A stretch of 64,000 nt of DNA from Ralstonia pickettii DTP0602 (GTDB taxonomy: Bacteria > Pseudomonadota > Gammaproteobacteria > Burkholderiales > Burkholderiaceae): positions 310,001 through 374,000 of the forward strand of contig CP006667.1 in NCBI GenBank assembly GCA_000471925.1, given 5' to 3'. The translations under genes were made by a program, and so were the position numbers. Of this stretch, positions 46,108-55,778 are shown piece after piece. Position 1 is the first letter of the stretch. Each line of letters opens with the position of its first letter. The notes under the pieces were generated by a model. The model was not told the origin of the DNA, made no database searches, and worked only from the letters and a program-made list of their open reading frames with translations.

Positions 46108-46776
46108 CTAGACCATGTGGTTCTGGCGCATATACCGGTGCACGATCTCGATGCGCATGCCCGCATCGGGCAGTGCCATCAGCATCTGCTTGGCCTTGAG
46201 CGGCACCGGCAGCAGTTCGCACAGCCGGTTGGCGACCCAGCTCGGGTCGTCCCACAGGTAGGGCTCGTCAAAGGGCAGGCGGTCTGGCTGCTCGGCATGC
46301 AGCCGGGTCACGATGCGCCGCAGCGCGTCCAGGCATTCACCCAGCAGTTCCAGCTTACAGTCGATGATGTCGGCGGGCAGCACTTCGGCGCGCGCCACCA
46401 GCAGGCCGTCGTCGCGCGTCTCGTGGCTGATGATGCGGAAGCGTTCGCGGCCGCGCGCGCGGATCAGCAGCACACCCAGTTGCTCCATATTGCAATCGAC
46501 GATGTCGGCGAGGCAGCCGATCGGCTCGGGCACGGTGGCCTGGTCGGGGCGCGCCACCTCTTCCCCGCTTTCGATCAGGCATACGCCAAAGGGCGTGCTG
46601 TCGCGCAGGCAGTTGCGCACCATGTCGACATAGCGCGCCTCGAACACGCGCAACGGCAGCCGTCCACCGGGAAACAGCACGGTGTGCAAGGGGAACAGCG
46701 GCAGGTTGTCGAGCGTCTGCGTTGGGTCGTCGGACCCTGCAGACGCGGTATGACGGTAGAGATCGGTCGAAGACAT
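46108..46776 (-). CDS. LON peptidase substrate-binding domain protein
   Basis: 222-residue protein made mostly of the Lon N-terminal (PUA-like) domain: LPLFPLHTVLFPGGRLPLRVFEARY then GVCLIESG and GCLADI. The Lon ATPase and protease parts are absent. Such stand-alone domains are widespread and of unknown function. It is convergent with mutY and precedes nothing on its own strand within 100 bp. Confidence 0.9.
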   Translation of the reverse strand: MSSTDLYRHTASAGSDDPTQTLDNLPLFPLHTVLFPGGRLPLRVFEARYVDMVRNCLRDSTPFGVCLIESGEEVARPDQATVPEPIGCLADIVDCNMEQLGVLLIRARGRERFRIISHETRDDGLLVARAEVLPADIIDCKLELLGECLDALRRIVTRLHAEQPDRLPFDEPYLWDDPSWVANRLCELLPVPLKAKQMLMALPDAGMRIEIVHRYMRQNHMV

Positions 46777-46873
46777 GCGGTGCCAGCTTGCGTAGGGGAC
46801 GCTGTTCGGGCAGCAATGGCGCGCCGCCAGGCAAACGCTGCGCGCCACCGCCCGCAGGCAGGCACGTTTCGCG

Positions 46874-47758
46874 TCAGCCCGCCGGCGCGAGCTCTCGGTG
46901 TCTCACCAGCACATTACCATGCGCCCGGAAATAGTTGGCGAGCCTTTCCGCAATATAGACCGAGCGATGCTGGCCGCCGGTGCAGCCGATCGCCACGGTC
47001 AGGTAGCTGCGGTTGTCAGCAATGAAACTCGGCAGCCACTTTTCGACATAGGCGCGGATATCCTCGGCCATCGCCAGCACCATCGGCTGCCCCTGCAGGA
47101 AGTCGATCACCGGCTTGTCGCGGCCCGTCAGCGGGCGCAGCGCCAGGTCGTAGTAGGGGTTGGGCAGTGAGCGCACGTCGAACACCATGTCGGCGTCGCT
47201 GGGCACACCGTGCTTGAAGCCGAAGGACTCGAACAGCAGCGTCAGCCGTTCGCTGTCGTCGCGGATCAGCTCCTTGATCCAGCTGCGCAGCGTATTGGTG
47301 CGCACATTGCTGGTGTCGATCCGGTGCGCGGCCTCGGCCAGCGGGCTCAGCAGCTCGCGCTCCATTTCGATCGCTTCCATCAGCGCGGTGTCGTTGAGGG
47401 CGGGCTCGCCGCCCGGGCCGGGCGTGCCTTCGGTGCGGATCGACAGCGGATGGCGGCGGCGCGTCTCGGAGTAGCGTTGCACCAGCGCGTCGGTGCTCGC
47501 CGTCAGGAACACCACCTCGACCTGGTGCTCGGGCGCGAGCGCGCGCACGGTGTCGGGCAGCTCGTCGAGCGATTCGCGGCTGCGGATGTCGGTGGCCACC
47601 CCCAGGTGCGTATAGCCTTGGCTGGCGAGATAGCGGGTCAGTTCCGGGATGAACTGCGCCGGCAGGTTGTCGACGCAGTAATAGCCTGCATCTTCGAGGA
47701 CGTTCAGGGCGACGGACTTGCCGGAACCGGAAATGCCGGTGATGAGAATGATGCGCAT
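46874..47758 (-). CDS. rapZ: RNase adapter protein RapZ
   Basis: 294-residue P-loop protein. Walker A is [11 protein letters not shown] near residue 8, with the Walker B-type DIRS and the C-terminal domain motif [16 protein letters not shown]. In E. coli RapZ guides RNase E to the GlmZ sRNA and senses glucosamine 6-phosphate; in other bacteria its role is less clear. It lies downstream of hprK and ptsN in the rpoN-linked block. Confidence 0.95.
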   Translation of the reverse strand: MRIILITGISGSGKSVALNVLEDAGYYCVDNLPAQFIPELTRYLASQGYTHLGVATDIRSRESLDELPDTVRALAPEHQVEVVFLTASTDALVQRYSETRRRHPLSIRTEGTPGPGGEPALNDTALMEAIEMERELLSPLAEAAHRIDTSNVRTNTLRSWIKELIRDDSERLTLLFESFGFKHGVPSDADMVFDVRSLPNPYYDLALRPLTGRDKPVIDFLQGQPMVLAMAEDIRAYVEKWLPSFIADNRSYLTVAIGCTGGQHRSVYIAERLANYFRAHGNVLVRHRELAPAG

Positions 47759-47865
47759 AGCAAGTGAAGCATAGCATCAGGTGATGGCCGCGTCATGACA
47801 GTCGCCGCAAGCAAAAATGGCGAGCCTCGCGGTTCGCCATTCATTGTGCGTCAGCTGGACATTGG

Positions 47866-48195
47866 TCAGGCCGACTTGGACAGGCATTCCTTCATGTACG
47901 CCTTGTATTCGTCGCCCTTCTTGCCCTTGCCCTCCTTGCTGCAGGCCGCCATCTTTTCCTGCTGGGTCTTGGGCACGGCCGACTTGTTGGCCGACAGGCA
48001 TTCCTTCATGAACGCCTTGCGCTCGTCGCCCTTCTTGTCGCCGGCCTGGGTGTTGCAGGCCTTCATCTTTTCCTGCTGCGCGGTCGGGGCCTTGGCTTCC
48101 TTGGCGGGAGCGGCCGGTGCCGACGCCGTCTGGGCAAAGGCCACGGACGCCATCAGCGGGGTCACCAGCGCGCAAATCGCGATCAGTTTTTTCAT
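47866..48195 (-). CDS. PsiF-repeat periplasmic protein
   Basis: 109-residue protein with a signal peptide (residues 1-22, ending VAFAQ) and two PsiF repeats, each ending in KECLS and containing QQEKM. Lys-rich linkers join them. PsiF in E. coli is phosphate-starvation inducible, but the function is unknown. It lies inside the hprK-rapZ interval, an addition that breaks the usual tight spacing. The ATG at 48195 has GGAGAG upstream. Confidence 0.9.
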   Translation of the reverse strand: MKKLIAICALVTPLMASVAFAQTASAPAAPAKEAKAPTAQQEKMKACNTQAGDKKGDERKAFMKECLSANKSAVPKTQQEKMAACSKEGKGKKGDEYKAYMKECLSKSA

Positions 48196-48364
48196 GCTTG
48201 CTCTCCTGGCTGTGGAAAACATCATGGCCGCGCGGGTATGGGGGCTCGTGGCGGCCTGTGGATGGGCTCGATGCCCATTACAGCACAAAACGTAGGACGT
48301 CCCAAGCACGTTGACGGCAGCGCCTGCCGCCGTTGTAAGCAATTGAAAGCGCAGTGCGGAAGGG

Positions 48365-49336
48365 TCAGAGCAGCCGGCCCTGGCCGCGCGAAACCGCGTC
48401 GGCCTGCATCGCCGCGCGCTGGCGGTCCATGAAGTCGCGCAGCGTGTCGATGCCGCGCAGGCGCAGGATGGTGTTGCGCACCGCGGCCTCGACCAGCACG
48501 GCAAGGTTGCGGCCGGCCGCAACCTGGATCTTGACCATATGGATCGGCAGGCCGAGCACGTCGAGGTATTGCGAATCGAGCGGCAGACGCTCGAATTCGC
48601 CGTCGTTGCGCCGCACCAGCTGCACCACCAGCTTGATCTTCATCTTCCGCCGCACCGCGGTCTCGCCGAAGATGGTCTTGATATCGAGCAGGCCCAGGCC
48701 GCGCACTTCCAGCAGGTTCTGCAGCAGCGGCGGGCAGCGCCCCTCGATGAAGTCCGGCCCCAGGCGCACGAAGTCGACCGCATCGTCGGCCACCAGCCCG
48801 TGGCCGCGCGAGATCAGTTCCAGCCCGAGCTCGCTCTTGCCCAGGCCCGATTCACCCATGATCAGCACGCCCATGCCGAGGATGTCGAGGAACACCCCGT
48901 GCATGGTCACGCGCGGCGCGGAAATGCGCGACAGGTACAGGCGCAGGTGGTCGATCACCGCGGCCGACGACACCGGCGTGGTGAACAGCGGCGTGGACGA
49001 GCGCGTGCAGCGCAGTTCCAGGTCGGGCGGCGGCTCCATGCCGTCGGCGATCACCAGGAAGGGCGGCTCGAGCAGGATCAGCTCGCCCATCTGGCGCTTG
49101 CGGGTCTCGTCGTCCAGGCGCTGGTAGTAGGTGATCTCGGGCTTGCCGAGCACCTGGATGCGGTTGGGGTGGATCAGGTTCAGGTGGCCCACCAGGTCCG
49201 CGGCGGAGGTGGCCTCGCGGGCGAATTCCACGTCGAAGGCGCGATCCGCCCCTTCCAGGCCGGCCACCCACGAGAGTTTGAGGTCGGCTGCGTTGTCGTC
49301 GAAGATCGACTGGGAGGTGACGCCGGTGAGTTCCAT
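48365..49336 (-). CDS. hprK: HPr kinase/phosphorylase
   Basis: 323-residue bifunctional enzyme that phosphorylates and dephosphorylates HPr on serine. The P-loop [19 protein letters not shown] is followed by the HprK signature ([30 protein letters not shown]). It sits between ptsN and rapZ, forming the incomplete PTS found in beta-proteobacteria. HPr itself is not in the window. Confidence 0.96.
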
Positions 49337-49416
49337 GCGGTATGACTGGTGAGGCGGTGTGCGAAGCGTCTTGCGCCTGCCCGGTCTGGTGCCGGCCCGC
49401 TCTGGGGATCAGTGGA

Positions 49417-49872
49417 TCAGGGGTGCCATGCAATCAGCAACTGGTGCACGGCATCGGGCGTGGGCAGGGTTGCCAGCCCTTCGCGCATGTCCCGGTCCGA
49501 CAGCAGTTGCGCGATTTCAGAAAGGATTTCCAGGTGCTGCTGCGTGGCCTGCTCGGGCACCAGCAGGAAGATCAGCAGCGACACCGGCTTGCCGTCCGGC
49601 GACTCGAACGGGATCGGCTCGGCCAGCCGCATGAAGGCGGCCAGCGGCTGCTTCAGGCCCTTGATGCGGCCATGCGGGATCGCCACGCCGGCGCCCAGGC
49701 CGGTGGAGCCCAGCGATTCGCGCGCGAACAGGTTGTCCGTCACAGTAGCGCGCGCCACGCCATGGTTGTTCTCGAAGAGGAGCCCGGCCTGCTCGAACAC
49801 ACGCTTCTTGCTGGTGACGCTTACATCGAGGTTGATGTTGCCGGGTGGCAGCAATTTGGCCAAACGATTCAT
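49417..49872 (-). CDS. ptsN: nitrogen-regulatory PTS EIIA component
   Basis: 151-residue EIIA-Ntr with the phosphorylated histidine H67 in GAGVAIPHGRI. It relays phosphate state from EI-Ntr/NPr and affects nitrogen and potassium control. It lies between hpf and hprK on the minus strand. A TATAAT at 49995-50000 in the preceding gap may give it its own promoter. Confidence 0.96.
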   Translation of the reverse strand: MNRLAKLLPPGNINLDVSVTSKKRVFEQAGLLFENNHGVARATVTDNLFARESLGSTGLGAGVAIPHGRIKGLKQPLAAFMRLAEPIPFESPDGKPVSLLIFLLVPEQATQQHLEILSEIAQLLSDRDMREGLATLPTPDAVHQLLIAWHP

Positions 49873-50299
49873 GGGCGATGCGCAGGATTTCAGTTAGCGG
49901 GGCGGATCAGCCGTTCCGGCCGGGCAGTGGGCTGCTGCGGGCGGCTGCAAAGTCACTCGACGCCGGGCCGTCAGCCGCCCGCGGGCGTCCGGCCATTATA
50001 GAGCAGCGGCTTCCTCCCCATTGTGCAGCGCAGCGCCGGATTCGGGTGCAAAACGACACAAGGTCACGCACCGGGTTGGATGCAAAAAATGCCCGCCTGC
50101 CATGTATGGCGCAGCATACACCTTGCCGCCGTCGTTGCGAACACCCTCGCCCAATCGGGTGGTACTAGTTTGCACCGCCGCCACAGCCAGGGCGCTTTAT
50201 GCTCATTTTCTGGCGCCAGGGCGCAAAAAAGCCGCGTTTGAGCGCGGCTTGCCTGTCTAGTCTCGGATTCGACGGCTCGCTGGGAGCCGCCGGGCACGG
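49873..50299 (-). other. 427-bp gap between hpf and ptsN
   Basis: Contains no convincing gene. It holds the hpf terminator (50225-50250) and, on the minus strand, a perfect TATAAT (50000-49995) without a recognisable -35 box, about 120 bp before ptsN. This suggests that ptsN-hprK-rapZ is transcribed separately from the lpt-rpoN-hpf genes. Confidence 0.6.
50225..50250 (-). terminator. terminator after hpf
   Basis: Minus-strand AAGCCGCG-CTCAAA-CGCGGCTT stem followed by T4, just after the hpf stop. Confidence 0.85.
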
Positions 50300-50650
50300 T
50301 CATTGCTGCATTTGCGCTGCGGCCATCTGATATTTGACCGCCTCGCGGTCGTGGCTTTGCACGCGGTCCTTGTAGCGGATCACCTGACGGTCGAGCTTGT
50401 CGACGAGCGCGTCGATTGCCGCATACAGGTCTTCGTGATGCGCTTCAACAAAGATGTCCTTGCCCCTGAGATGTAGATTGATTTCCGCGTACTGGCGCCG
50501 GTCCTTTTCTTTGTGATTATCGACAGAGAGCAGCACGCTAACGCCAATGACTTGATCGAAATGCCTGACGATTCGCTCCAGCTTCGTTTCCACGTACTCA
50601 CGCAATGCCGGCGTGATGTCAAGGTGGTGTCCACTGATCTTGAAGTTCAT
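50300..50650 (-). CDS. hpf: ribosome hibernation promoting factor, short form
   Basis: 116-residue short HPF/YfiA protein, with no long-form C-terminal dimerisation domain. It starts [20 protein letters not shown] and carries the basic strand around [20 protein letters not shown]. It binds the decoding region of stationary-phase ribosomes. Its place directly after rpoN is conserved across proteobacteria. Confidence 0.95.
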   Translation of the reverse strand: MNFKISGHHLDITPALREYVETKLERIVRHFDQVIGVSVLLSVDNHKEKDRRQYAEINLHLRGKDIFVEAHHEDLYAAIDALVDKLDRQVIRYKDRVQSHDREAVKYQMAAAQMQQ

Positions 50651-50698
50651 AGCGCTTCTCCTTCTGAAAGAGCCTCACCAGGCAGGCGGTGGGCTCGG

Positions 50699-52177
50699 CT
50701 ACAAAGACTTGCGGAGATTGACTGCGGGGATTTTCAGGGCTTCGCGATACTTGGCAACGGTGCGGCGTGCGACAACGAAGCCTTGTTCGCCCAGCAGTTC
50801 GGCAATGCGACTGTCGGAAAGGGGATTCCTCGGGTCTTCGGCTCCTATCAGTTGCTTGATCAAGGCGCGGATGGCCGTTGATGAAGCCGCGCCACCGGTT
50901 TCGGTGGACACGTGGCTGCCGAAGAAGTACTTCAATTCGAAAGTACCCATCGGCGTTGCCATGTATTTATTGGTCGTCACCCGGGAGATGGTTGACTCGT
51001 GTAAACCCAGTGTATCGGCAATCTCCCTCAAAACCAAGGGGCGCATGGCGATTTCGCCGTGGGTGAAAAAGTTCTTTTGACGCTCGACAATGGCCTGTGA
51101 GACACGCAGGATGGTGTCGAACCGTTGCTGGATGTTCTTGATCAGCCACCGCGCTTCCTGCAGCTTCTGCTGCAGGCCGGCCGTGCCCGACTCGCCCTTG
51201 GCGCCGCGCAGGATCTGCGCGTACATATCGTTGATGCGCAGCCGCGGCATCACATCCGGGTTGAGTTGCGCGGTCCAGCCGCCGCCGCTCTTGCGCACGA
51301 ATACATCGGGCACCACGAAATCGGCTTCCGGGCGGCTGTAGGCATGGCCGGGATAGGGCGCGAGCGAGCGGATCAGTTCATGCGCCGCCTTCAGCGCCGC
51401 TTCGTCCACCTGCAGCGCCTTCTTCAGCCGCGTGTAGTCGCGCACTGCCAGCAGTTCCAGGTGGTTGGTGACGATGACCAGCGCCAGGTCGCGCTGCGGG
51501 TGCTTCAGGCGCCGCAATTGCAGCGCGAGGCACTCGGCGGCATTGCGCGCGCCCACGCCGGGCGGATCGAAGCTCTGCAGCAGCGTCAGGATCGCGTGGA
51601 CTTCCTCGATCTCGAATTCGAGTTCTTCCGGCAGCTCGGTGCAGATTTCCTCGAGCGACGCGCTCAGGTAGCCGTCGTCGTCCAGCGATTCGATCAGGAA
51701 GATCGCCAGGCCCTTGTCGCGCGTCGAGATCTTCAGCGGCGCGAGCTGCTCCATCAGGTATTCGCGCAGCGTCGGCTCGGCGTCGCGCAGCTGCATCGGC
51801 GTCTTTTCGTCATCGTCGCCTTGCGGCCGGCGGGCGAAGTCGTCAAGGCTCCAGTCGCTGCCATAGTCGTCGCCGCTGCTGCTGTCGCCGTAGCTGTCAT
51901 CGTCGCCCGCGGCGTCGGTGCGCGCGTCACCGTTTCCTTGCGGCTCGGCCGGCGCGGGTGCGGGCGCGCTCTGCAGGTTGACCGAGCCGTCGGCGGCCAC
52001 GCGCAGCGGGCTTTCGATCCAGTCGTTCTCACGTTCGAGCAGGGGGTTTTCCGTCAGCGCCTGTTCGACTTCCTGCTGCAGTTCCAGCGTTGAAAGCTGC
52101 AGCAGCCGGATCGACTGCTGCAGTTGCGGCGTGAGTGCCAGGTGCTGGGAGAGGCGGAGCTGTAGCGACGGTTTCAT
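50699..52177 (-). CDS. rpoN: RNA polymerase sigma-54 factor
   Basis: 492-residue sigma-54. The glutamine-rich region I opens [20 protein letters not shown], an acidic region II covers about residues 75-125 (many D/S), and region III ends with the RpoN box [14 protein letters not shown]. It should recognise the -24/-12 site found before nrtA. The gene lies between lptB and hpf. Confidence 0.97.
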   Translation of the reverse strand: MKPSLQLRLSQHLALTPQLQQSIRLLQLSTLELQQEVEQALTENPLLERENDWIESPLRVAADGSVNLQSAPAPAPAEPQGNGDARTDAAGDDDSYGDSSSGDDYGSDWSLDDFARRPQGDDDEKTPMQLRDAEPTLREYLMEQLAPLKISTRDKGLAIFLIESLDDDGYLSASLEEICTELPEELEFEIEEVHAILTLLQSFDPPGVGARNAAECLALQLRRLKHPQRDLALVIVTNHLELLAVRDYTRLKKALQVDEAALKAAHELIRSLAPYPGHAYSRPEADFVVPDVFVRKSGGGWTAQLNPDVMPRLRINDMYAQILRGAKGESGTAGLQQKLQEARWLIKNIQQRFDTILRVSQAIVERQKNFFTHGEIAMRPLVLREIADTLGLHESTISRVTTNKYMATPMGTFELKYFFGSHVSTETGGAASSTAIRALIKQLIGAEDPRNPLSDSRIAELLGEQGFVVARRTVAKYREALKIPAVNLRKSL

Positions 52178-52345
52178 GCGACCTATTTTATGCGCATCTT
52201 TCCGTTGTTGGAACGGAAATTGCTATCGCTGATGCGCTCTGATCGCCGCACGCTGTGGGGTATCCCACGCGCTGCCTGAACAAAACCTGCCGTGTGTGGT
52301 AGCGCTCGAGACAACGCTTCTGACCACTTTCAGCAGGCCGGTACA

Positions 52346-53158
52346 TCACATGCGGAAGTTCTCGCCCAGGTAGACGCGCCGCACCGATTCGTTGGCGATG
52401 ATCTCTTCGGGCTCGCCCGCGGCCAGCACCGTGCCTTCGCTGATGATGTAGGCGTGGTCGCAGATGCCGAGCGTTTCGCGCACGTTGTGATCGGTAATCA
52501 GCACGCCGATATTGCGCGCCTTCAGGAAGCTGACGATGCGCTGGATCTCGCCCACCGCGATCGGATCCACGCCGGCGAAGGGCTCGTCCAGCAGGATGAA
52601 GCGCGGCGACGAGGCCAGTGCGCGCGCGATCTCCACGCGGCGGCGCTCGCCACCCGACAGCGACAGCGCCGGGTTGTTGCGCAGGTGCGCGATCTGCAGG
52701 TCGTCGAGCAGCGAATCGAGGCGGCGGTCGATCTCGGCCTTGCCCAGCGGCTTGCCGTTTTCCACCTGCAGCTCCAGCACGGCGCGGATGTTCTCCTCGA
52801 CGTTGAGCTTGCGGAAGACCGAGGCCTCCTGCGGCAGGTAGGACAGCCCCATGCGTGCGCGCTCGTGGATCGGCAGGCCGCTGATATGGTCGCCGTCGAG
52901 CACGATATCGCCCTCGTCCAGCGCCACCAGGCCGACGATCATGTAGAAGGAGGTGGTCTTGCCCGCGCCGTTGGGGCCGAGCAGCCCGACCACCTCGCCG
53001 CTCTTCACGTCCAGCGAGACATCCTTGACCACCGTGCGCGTGCCATAGCGCTTCCTCAGGTGGCGCACGACCAGCGTGCTGCCCCCGGCTAGGACGGTGG
53101 AGGCTTCGACGAAAGGCTTTTCGGCAATCGTTGCGGTATCGGTCATTGGCTCAGGCAT
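52346..53158 (-). CDS. lptB: LPS export ABC transporter ATPase LptB
   Basis: 270-residue ATPase that powers LPS extraction from the inner membrane. Walker A is [11 protein letters not shown], the signature [16 protein letters not shown], and Walker [14 protein letters not shown]. The first 30 residues extend beyond the usual start. An internal ATG at 53146 is possible. It follows lptA after 44 bp and precedes rpoN, the standard order. Confidence 0.96.
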   Translation of the reverse strand: MPEPMTDTATIAEKPFVEASTVLAGGSTLVVRHLRKRYGTRTVVKDVSLDVKSGEVVGLLGPNGAGKTTSFYMIVGLVALDEGDIVLDGDHISGLPIHERARMGLSYLPQEASVFRKLNVEENIRAVLELQVENGKPLGKAEIDRRLDSLLDDLQIAHLRNNPALSLSGGERRRVEIARALASSPRFILLDEPFAGVDPIAVGEIQRIVSFLKARNIGVLITDHNVRETLGICDHAYIISEGTVLAAGEPEEIIANESVRRVYLGENFRM

Positions 53159-53202
53159 TCATTCAGGCGGCGGCGCAGGGGATGTCGTATGCGGCGCCGG
53201 CG

Positions 53203-53856
53203 TCAGGGTTTGTTGGTCGGCGCGGGCGCGGACTTCAGGTTCAGCGGCGAGCCGCCGGCACCGGGCGCGCCTTGGGCGCCCTGGTCCTGGCGCGGCGACA
53301 GCACTGCGCGCACGCGGCCGGAAGGATTGGCGGGCGAGCCCTCGCCGCCGCTACCGGCAGCCGTGTAGAACTCCTTGCGGCTGTCGTAGGTCAGCACCGC
53401 GCCGCGGATCTCGTCGACCATCTTGGCACCCTGCAGGCGGGCCATGCGGGCATTGCCGATCAGCTTGGACAGTTCCTGCTTGCCGTCGTATTCGATGCGG
53501 TCGCCCCAGCCGTCGATATATTCATCGACACCCTCGCGCTTCTGCCGGATATACGCCTGCTTGCCCGGCTTGGCGGTGGCCACGGCGAACTGATAACCCT
53601 CCGGGTCGGTGCGCAGCTCGGCCGCGTCCGACTTCAGGATCATGGTGCCCTTGGTCAGCACCACGTTGCCGGTGAGCGTATAGATCTGCTTGACGTCGTC
53701 GTAGCTGGCGTTGTCGGCCTCCAGCACCATCGGCTTGTCGCGGTCCGCGCGCTCGGCAAGGGCGGGCTGGGCCAGCAGCAGGCCGAAGGCCACTGCCGAA
53801 GCCAGCAGGGCAGGGGCGGTGCGTCGACGGGACGATGTCGTCAGGAATGCAGTCAT
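53203..53856 (-). CDS. lptA: LPS transport periplasmic protein LptA
   Basis: 217-residue periplasmic bridge protein for LPS. A signal peptide covers residues 1-34 (ending QPALAE), followed by the OstA-like beta-jellyroll with LTGNVVLTKGTM and LTYDSRKEFYTA. The C-terminal 45 residues are proline/glycine-rich. The ATG at 53856 was chosen to place the signal at the N-terminus; an upstream in-frame ATG at 53949 is not supported. Confidence 0.94.
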   Translation of the reverse strand: MTAFLTTSSRRRTAPALLASAVAFGLLLAQPALAERADRDKPMVLEADNASYDDVKQIYTLTGNVVLTKGTMILKSDAAELRTDPEGYQFAVATAKPGKQAYIRQKREGVDEYIDGWGDRIEYDGKQELSKLIGNARMARLQGAKMVDEIRGAVLTYDSRKEFYTAAGSGGEGSPANPSGRVRAVLSPRQDQGAQGAPGAGGSPLNLKSAPAPTNKP

Positions 53857-53970
53857 GTTGGCAGGGGTCGCTGGAGGGCGTCTTGGTACGTTTTGGTACG
53901 TGTTGGTGGTGCCTGGGGCGGGCGGGGTTCGTTGCAGCCTTGCTGCCAACGGGGCCCCGTGCCGGGATCA

Positions 53971-54588
53971 TCACCGGCCCGGCGACGGTCCGGTGATGAT
54001 GGTGCCGCGTACATTGCCGAGCAATTGTACTTCGCGGGTGACGTTGTTGAAGATCAGGCCGTTGGCTGTCATCACCGAGGGGCCGCGCGTGAGCTTGACC
54101 GCCTTGTCGGTCTTGACGATGTCGTCGTTGAGCAGCAGCTGGAAGTAGCTCGACGCCGCGGTCAACTGCGGGTCCTTGGACGCGTCGGGCCCCTGCTGGC
54201 GCAGGATGAAGCCGTTGCCGTACAGGTCGATCACCGAGCCTTCGGCGTTCATGCGGCCGATGTCGGCGCGCGCGGTGACGGGCGGGCGGTCGGGCTGGTA
54301 GGCGCGCATCGCGGGACGGGTCACCTCGTAGGTCTGGTCGTCCTCGAAATGGACCATGCGATCGCCGGTGAAGCGGATCTTGGTGCTGCCGTCCGGTGCC
54401 AGCTCGGTGGCCGAGAAGCGGTCGATGAAGTAGTCCGGCTCGTGTTTCTTGGTGGTCTGCGCGGCCTGGTCTTCCTTGGGCGAGTTGATCTGGACCAGCC
54501 AGAACGTGCTGCCCGCCACGAAGGCCATCAGCAGCAGCGGCAGCAGCCGCATCACGATGCCGCTGAGGGAGGCGAGTAGTGCCTGCAT
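53971..54588 (-). CDS. lptC: LPS export protein LptC
   Basis: 205-residue bitopic protein: one N-terminal helix (about residues 13-33) and a periplasmic jellyroll (YFIDRFSATELAPDG, then GNGFILRQ and LTRGPSVMTANGLIFNN). It links LptBFG to LptA. The gene starts only 22 bp after the kdsD stop, so there is no room for kdsC, which usually lies between them. Confidence 0.93.
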   Translation of the reverse strand: MQALLASLSGIVMRLLPLLLMAFVAGSTFWLVQINSPKEDQAAQTTKKHEPDYFIDRFSATELAPDGSTKIRFTGDRMVHFEDDQTYEVTRPAMRAYQPDRPPVTARADIGRMNAEGSVIDLYGNGFILRQQGPDASKDPQLTAASSYFQLLLNDDIVKTDKAVKLTRGPSVMTANGLIFNNVTREVQLLGNVRGTIITGPSPGR

Positions 54589-54610
54589 GGTGTCCTTGCT
54601 TGCGCTCCGT

Positions 54611-55594
54611 TCAGATGACCTTGGCGCGGGTCAGGTCGTGGATATGGAGCGCGCCGGTGAGGCGGCCGTCGTCGTCCACCACCAGCAGCTGGTTGATGCG
54701 GTTGGCTTCCATCACCTGTACCGCTTCCACGGCGAGCTGGTTCTCGTTGACCACGTGCGGGTTGCGGTGCATGACCTCGCCGATGGGCACGGTCTTCCAG
54801 TCGCGCGGGGTTTCCAGCAGGCGGCGCAGGTCGCCGTCGGTGAAGACCCCGATGGCGTGGCCGTCGGGGTCAACCACCGCGGTCATGGCCATGCCCTTGC
54901 GGGTAATTTCCATCAGTGCCTGCGCCAGCGGGGTGTTCTCGCGTACCTCGGGCACGGCGTTGCCGGTGCGCATCACGTCGCGCACGTGCGTCAGCAGCTT
55001 GCGCCCCAGCGCGCCGCCCGGGTGCGAGCGGGCGAAGTCTTCCTCGCCGAAGCCGCGCGCGTCCAGCACCGCCACTGCCAGCGCGTCGCCGAGCGCCAGC
55101 GCCGCGGTGGTGCTTGCCGTTGGCGCCAGGTTCAGCGGGCAGGCTTCCTTTTCCACGGCGGCGTCCAAGTGCACATCGGCCAGCTTGGCCAGGTTGGACT
55201 CGGGGTTGCCGGTGACCGAGATCAGCCGGGCGCCGATGCGCTTGACGATCGGGATGATCGACAGCAGCTCGCCGGTCTCGCCGGAATTGGAAAAGGCGAT
55301 CAGCACGTCGTCGCGCGTGACCATGCCCAGGTCGCCATGGCTGGCCTCGGCCGGGTGCACGAAGAACGCGGGAGTGCCGGTGGAGGCCAGCGTGGCCGCC
55401 ACCTTGCGCCCGATATGACCGGACTTGCCGATGCCGGAGACCACTACGCGCCCGTTGCATTGCAGGATCAGCTGCACCGCGTGGGCAAAGTCAAGGGTCA
55501 GGCGGCCCGAAAGTGCGGAAACCGCATCGGCTTCGGTCTGGAGGGTATTGCGCGCGAGCCGGAGTGCTCGATCCGCATCGAAATTGGCTATCAT
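54611..55594 (-). CDS. kdsD: arabinose-5-phosphate isomerase
   Basis: 327-residue enzyme making arabinose 5-phosphate for KDO synthesis. The SIS domain spans residues 35-175 (VSGIGKSGHIGRKVAATLASTGTPAFFVHP; SGETGEL), followed by two CBS domains (MRTGNAVPEV and MHRNPHVVNEN). The ATG at 55594 gives the usual length. It is divergent from the antiporter gene and is the first gene of the lpt cluster. Confidence 0.96.
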   Translation of the reverse strand: MIANFDADRALRLARNTLQTEADAVSALSGRLTLDFAHAVQLILQCNGRVVVSGIGKSGHIGRKVAATLASTGTPAFFVHPAEASHGDLGMVTRDDVLIAFSNSGETGELLSIIPIVKRIGARLISVTGNPESNLAKLADVHLDAAVEKEACPLNLAPTASTTAALALGDALAVAVLDARGFGEEDFARSHPGGALGRKLLTHVRDVMRTGNAVPEVRENTPLAQALMEITRKGMAMTAVVDPDGHAIGVFTDGDLRRLLETPRDWKTVPIGEVMHRNPHVVNENQLAVEAVQVMEANRINQLLVVDDDGRLTGALHIHDLTRAKVI

Positions 55595-55778
55595 GGCGAC
55601 GAAGTATACCAACGAATGCGACGGCGCCTTGGTCGCCTCCGGGCGCCCCGCCGCGCTTGCCGTGTTGCCCCGGCAGGGTGCCCGTGCCGGGTCGGACGCG
55701 TGCCTGGCCGGTCACCCCGCTAGCCTGGCTTCCCTATCGCCTGACTGCCTGACCGCCCGACCGCCTGAAACACGCCTG

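Noticed and set aside
50070..50105. TGGCAGG...TTGCA pattern before ptsN as a sigma-54 promoter
   Set aside because: The GG and GC are separated by 16 bp instead of the required 10 bp.
53880..53915. Short direct repeat (TTGGTACGT twice) upstream of lptA
   Set aside because: Only two copies of nine bases, which can arise by chance; no promoter pattern goes with it.
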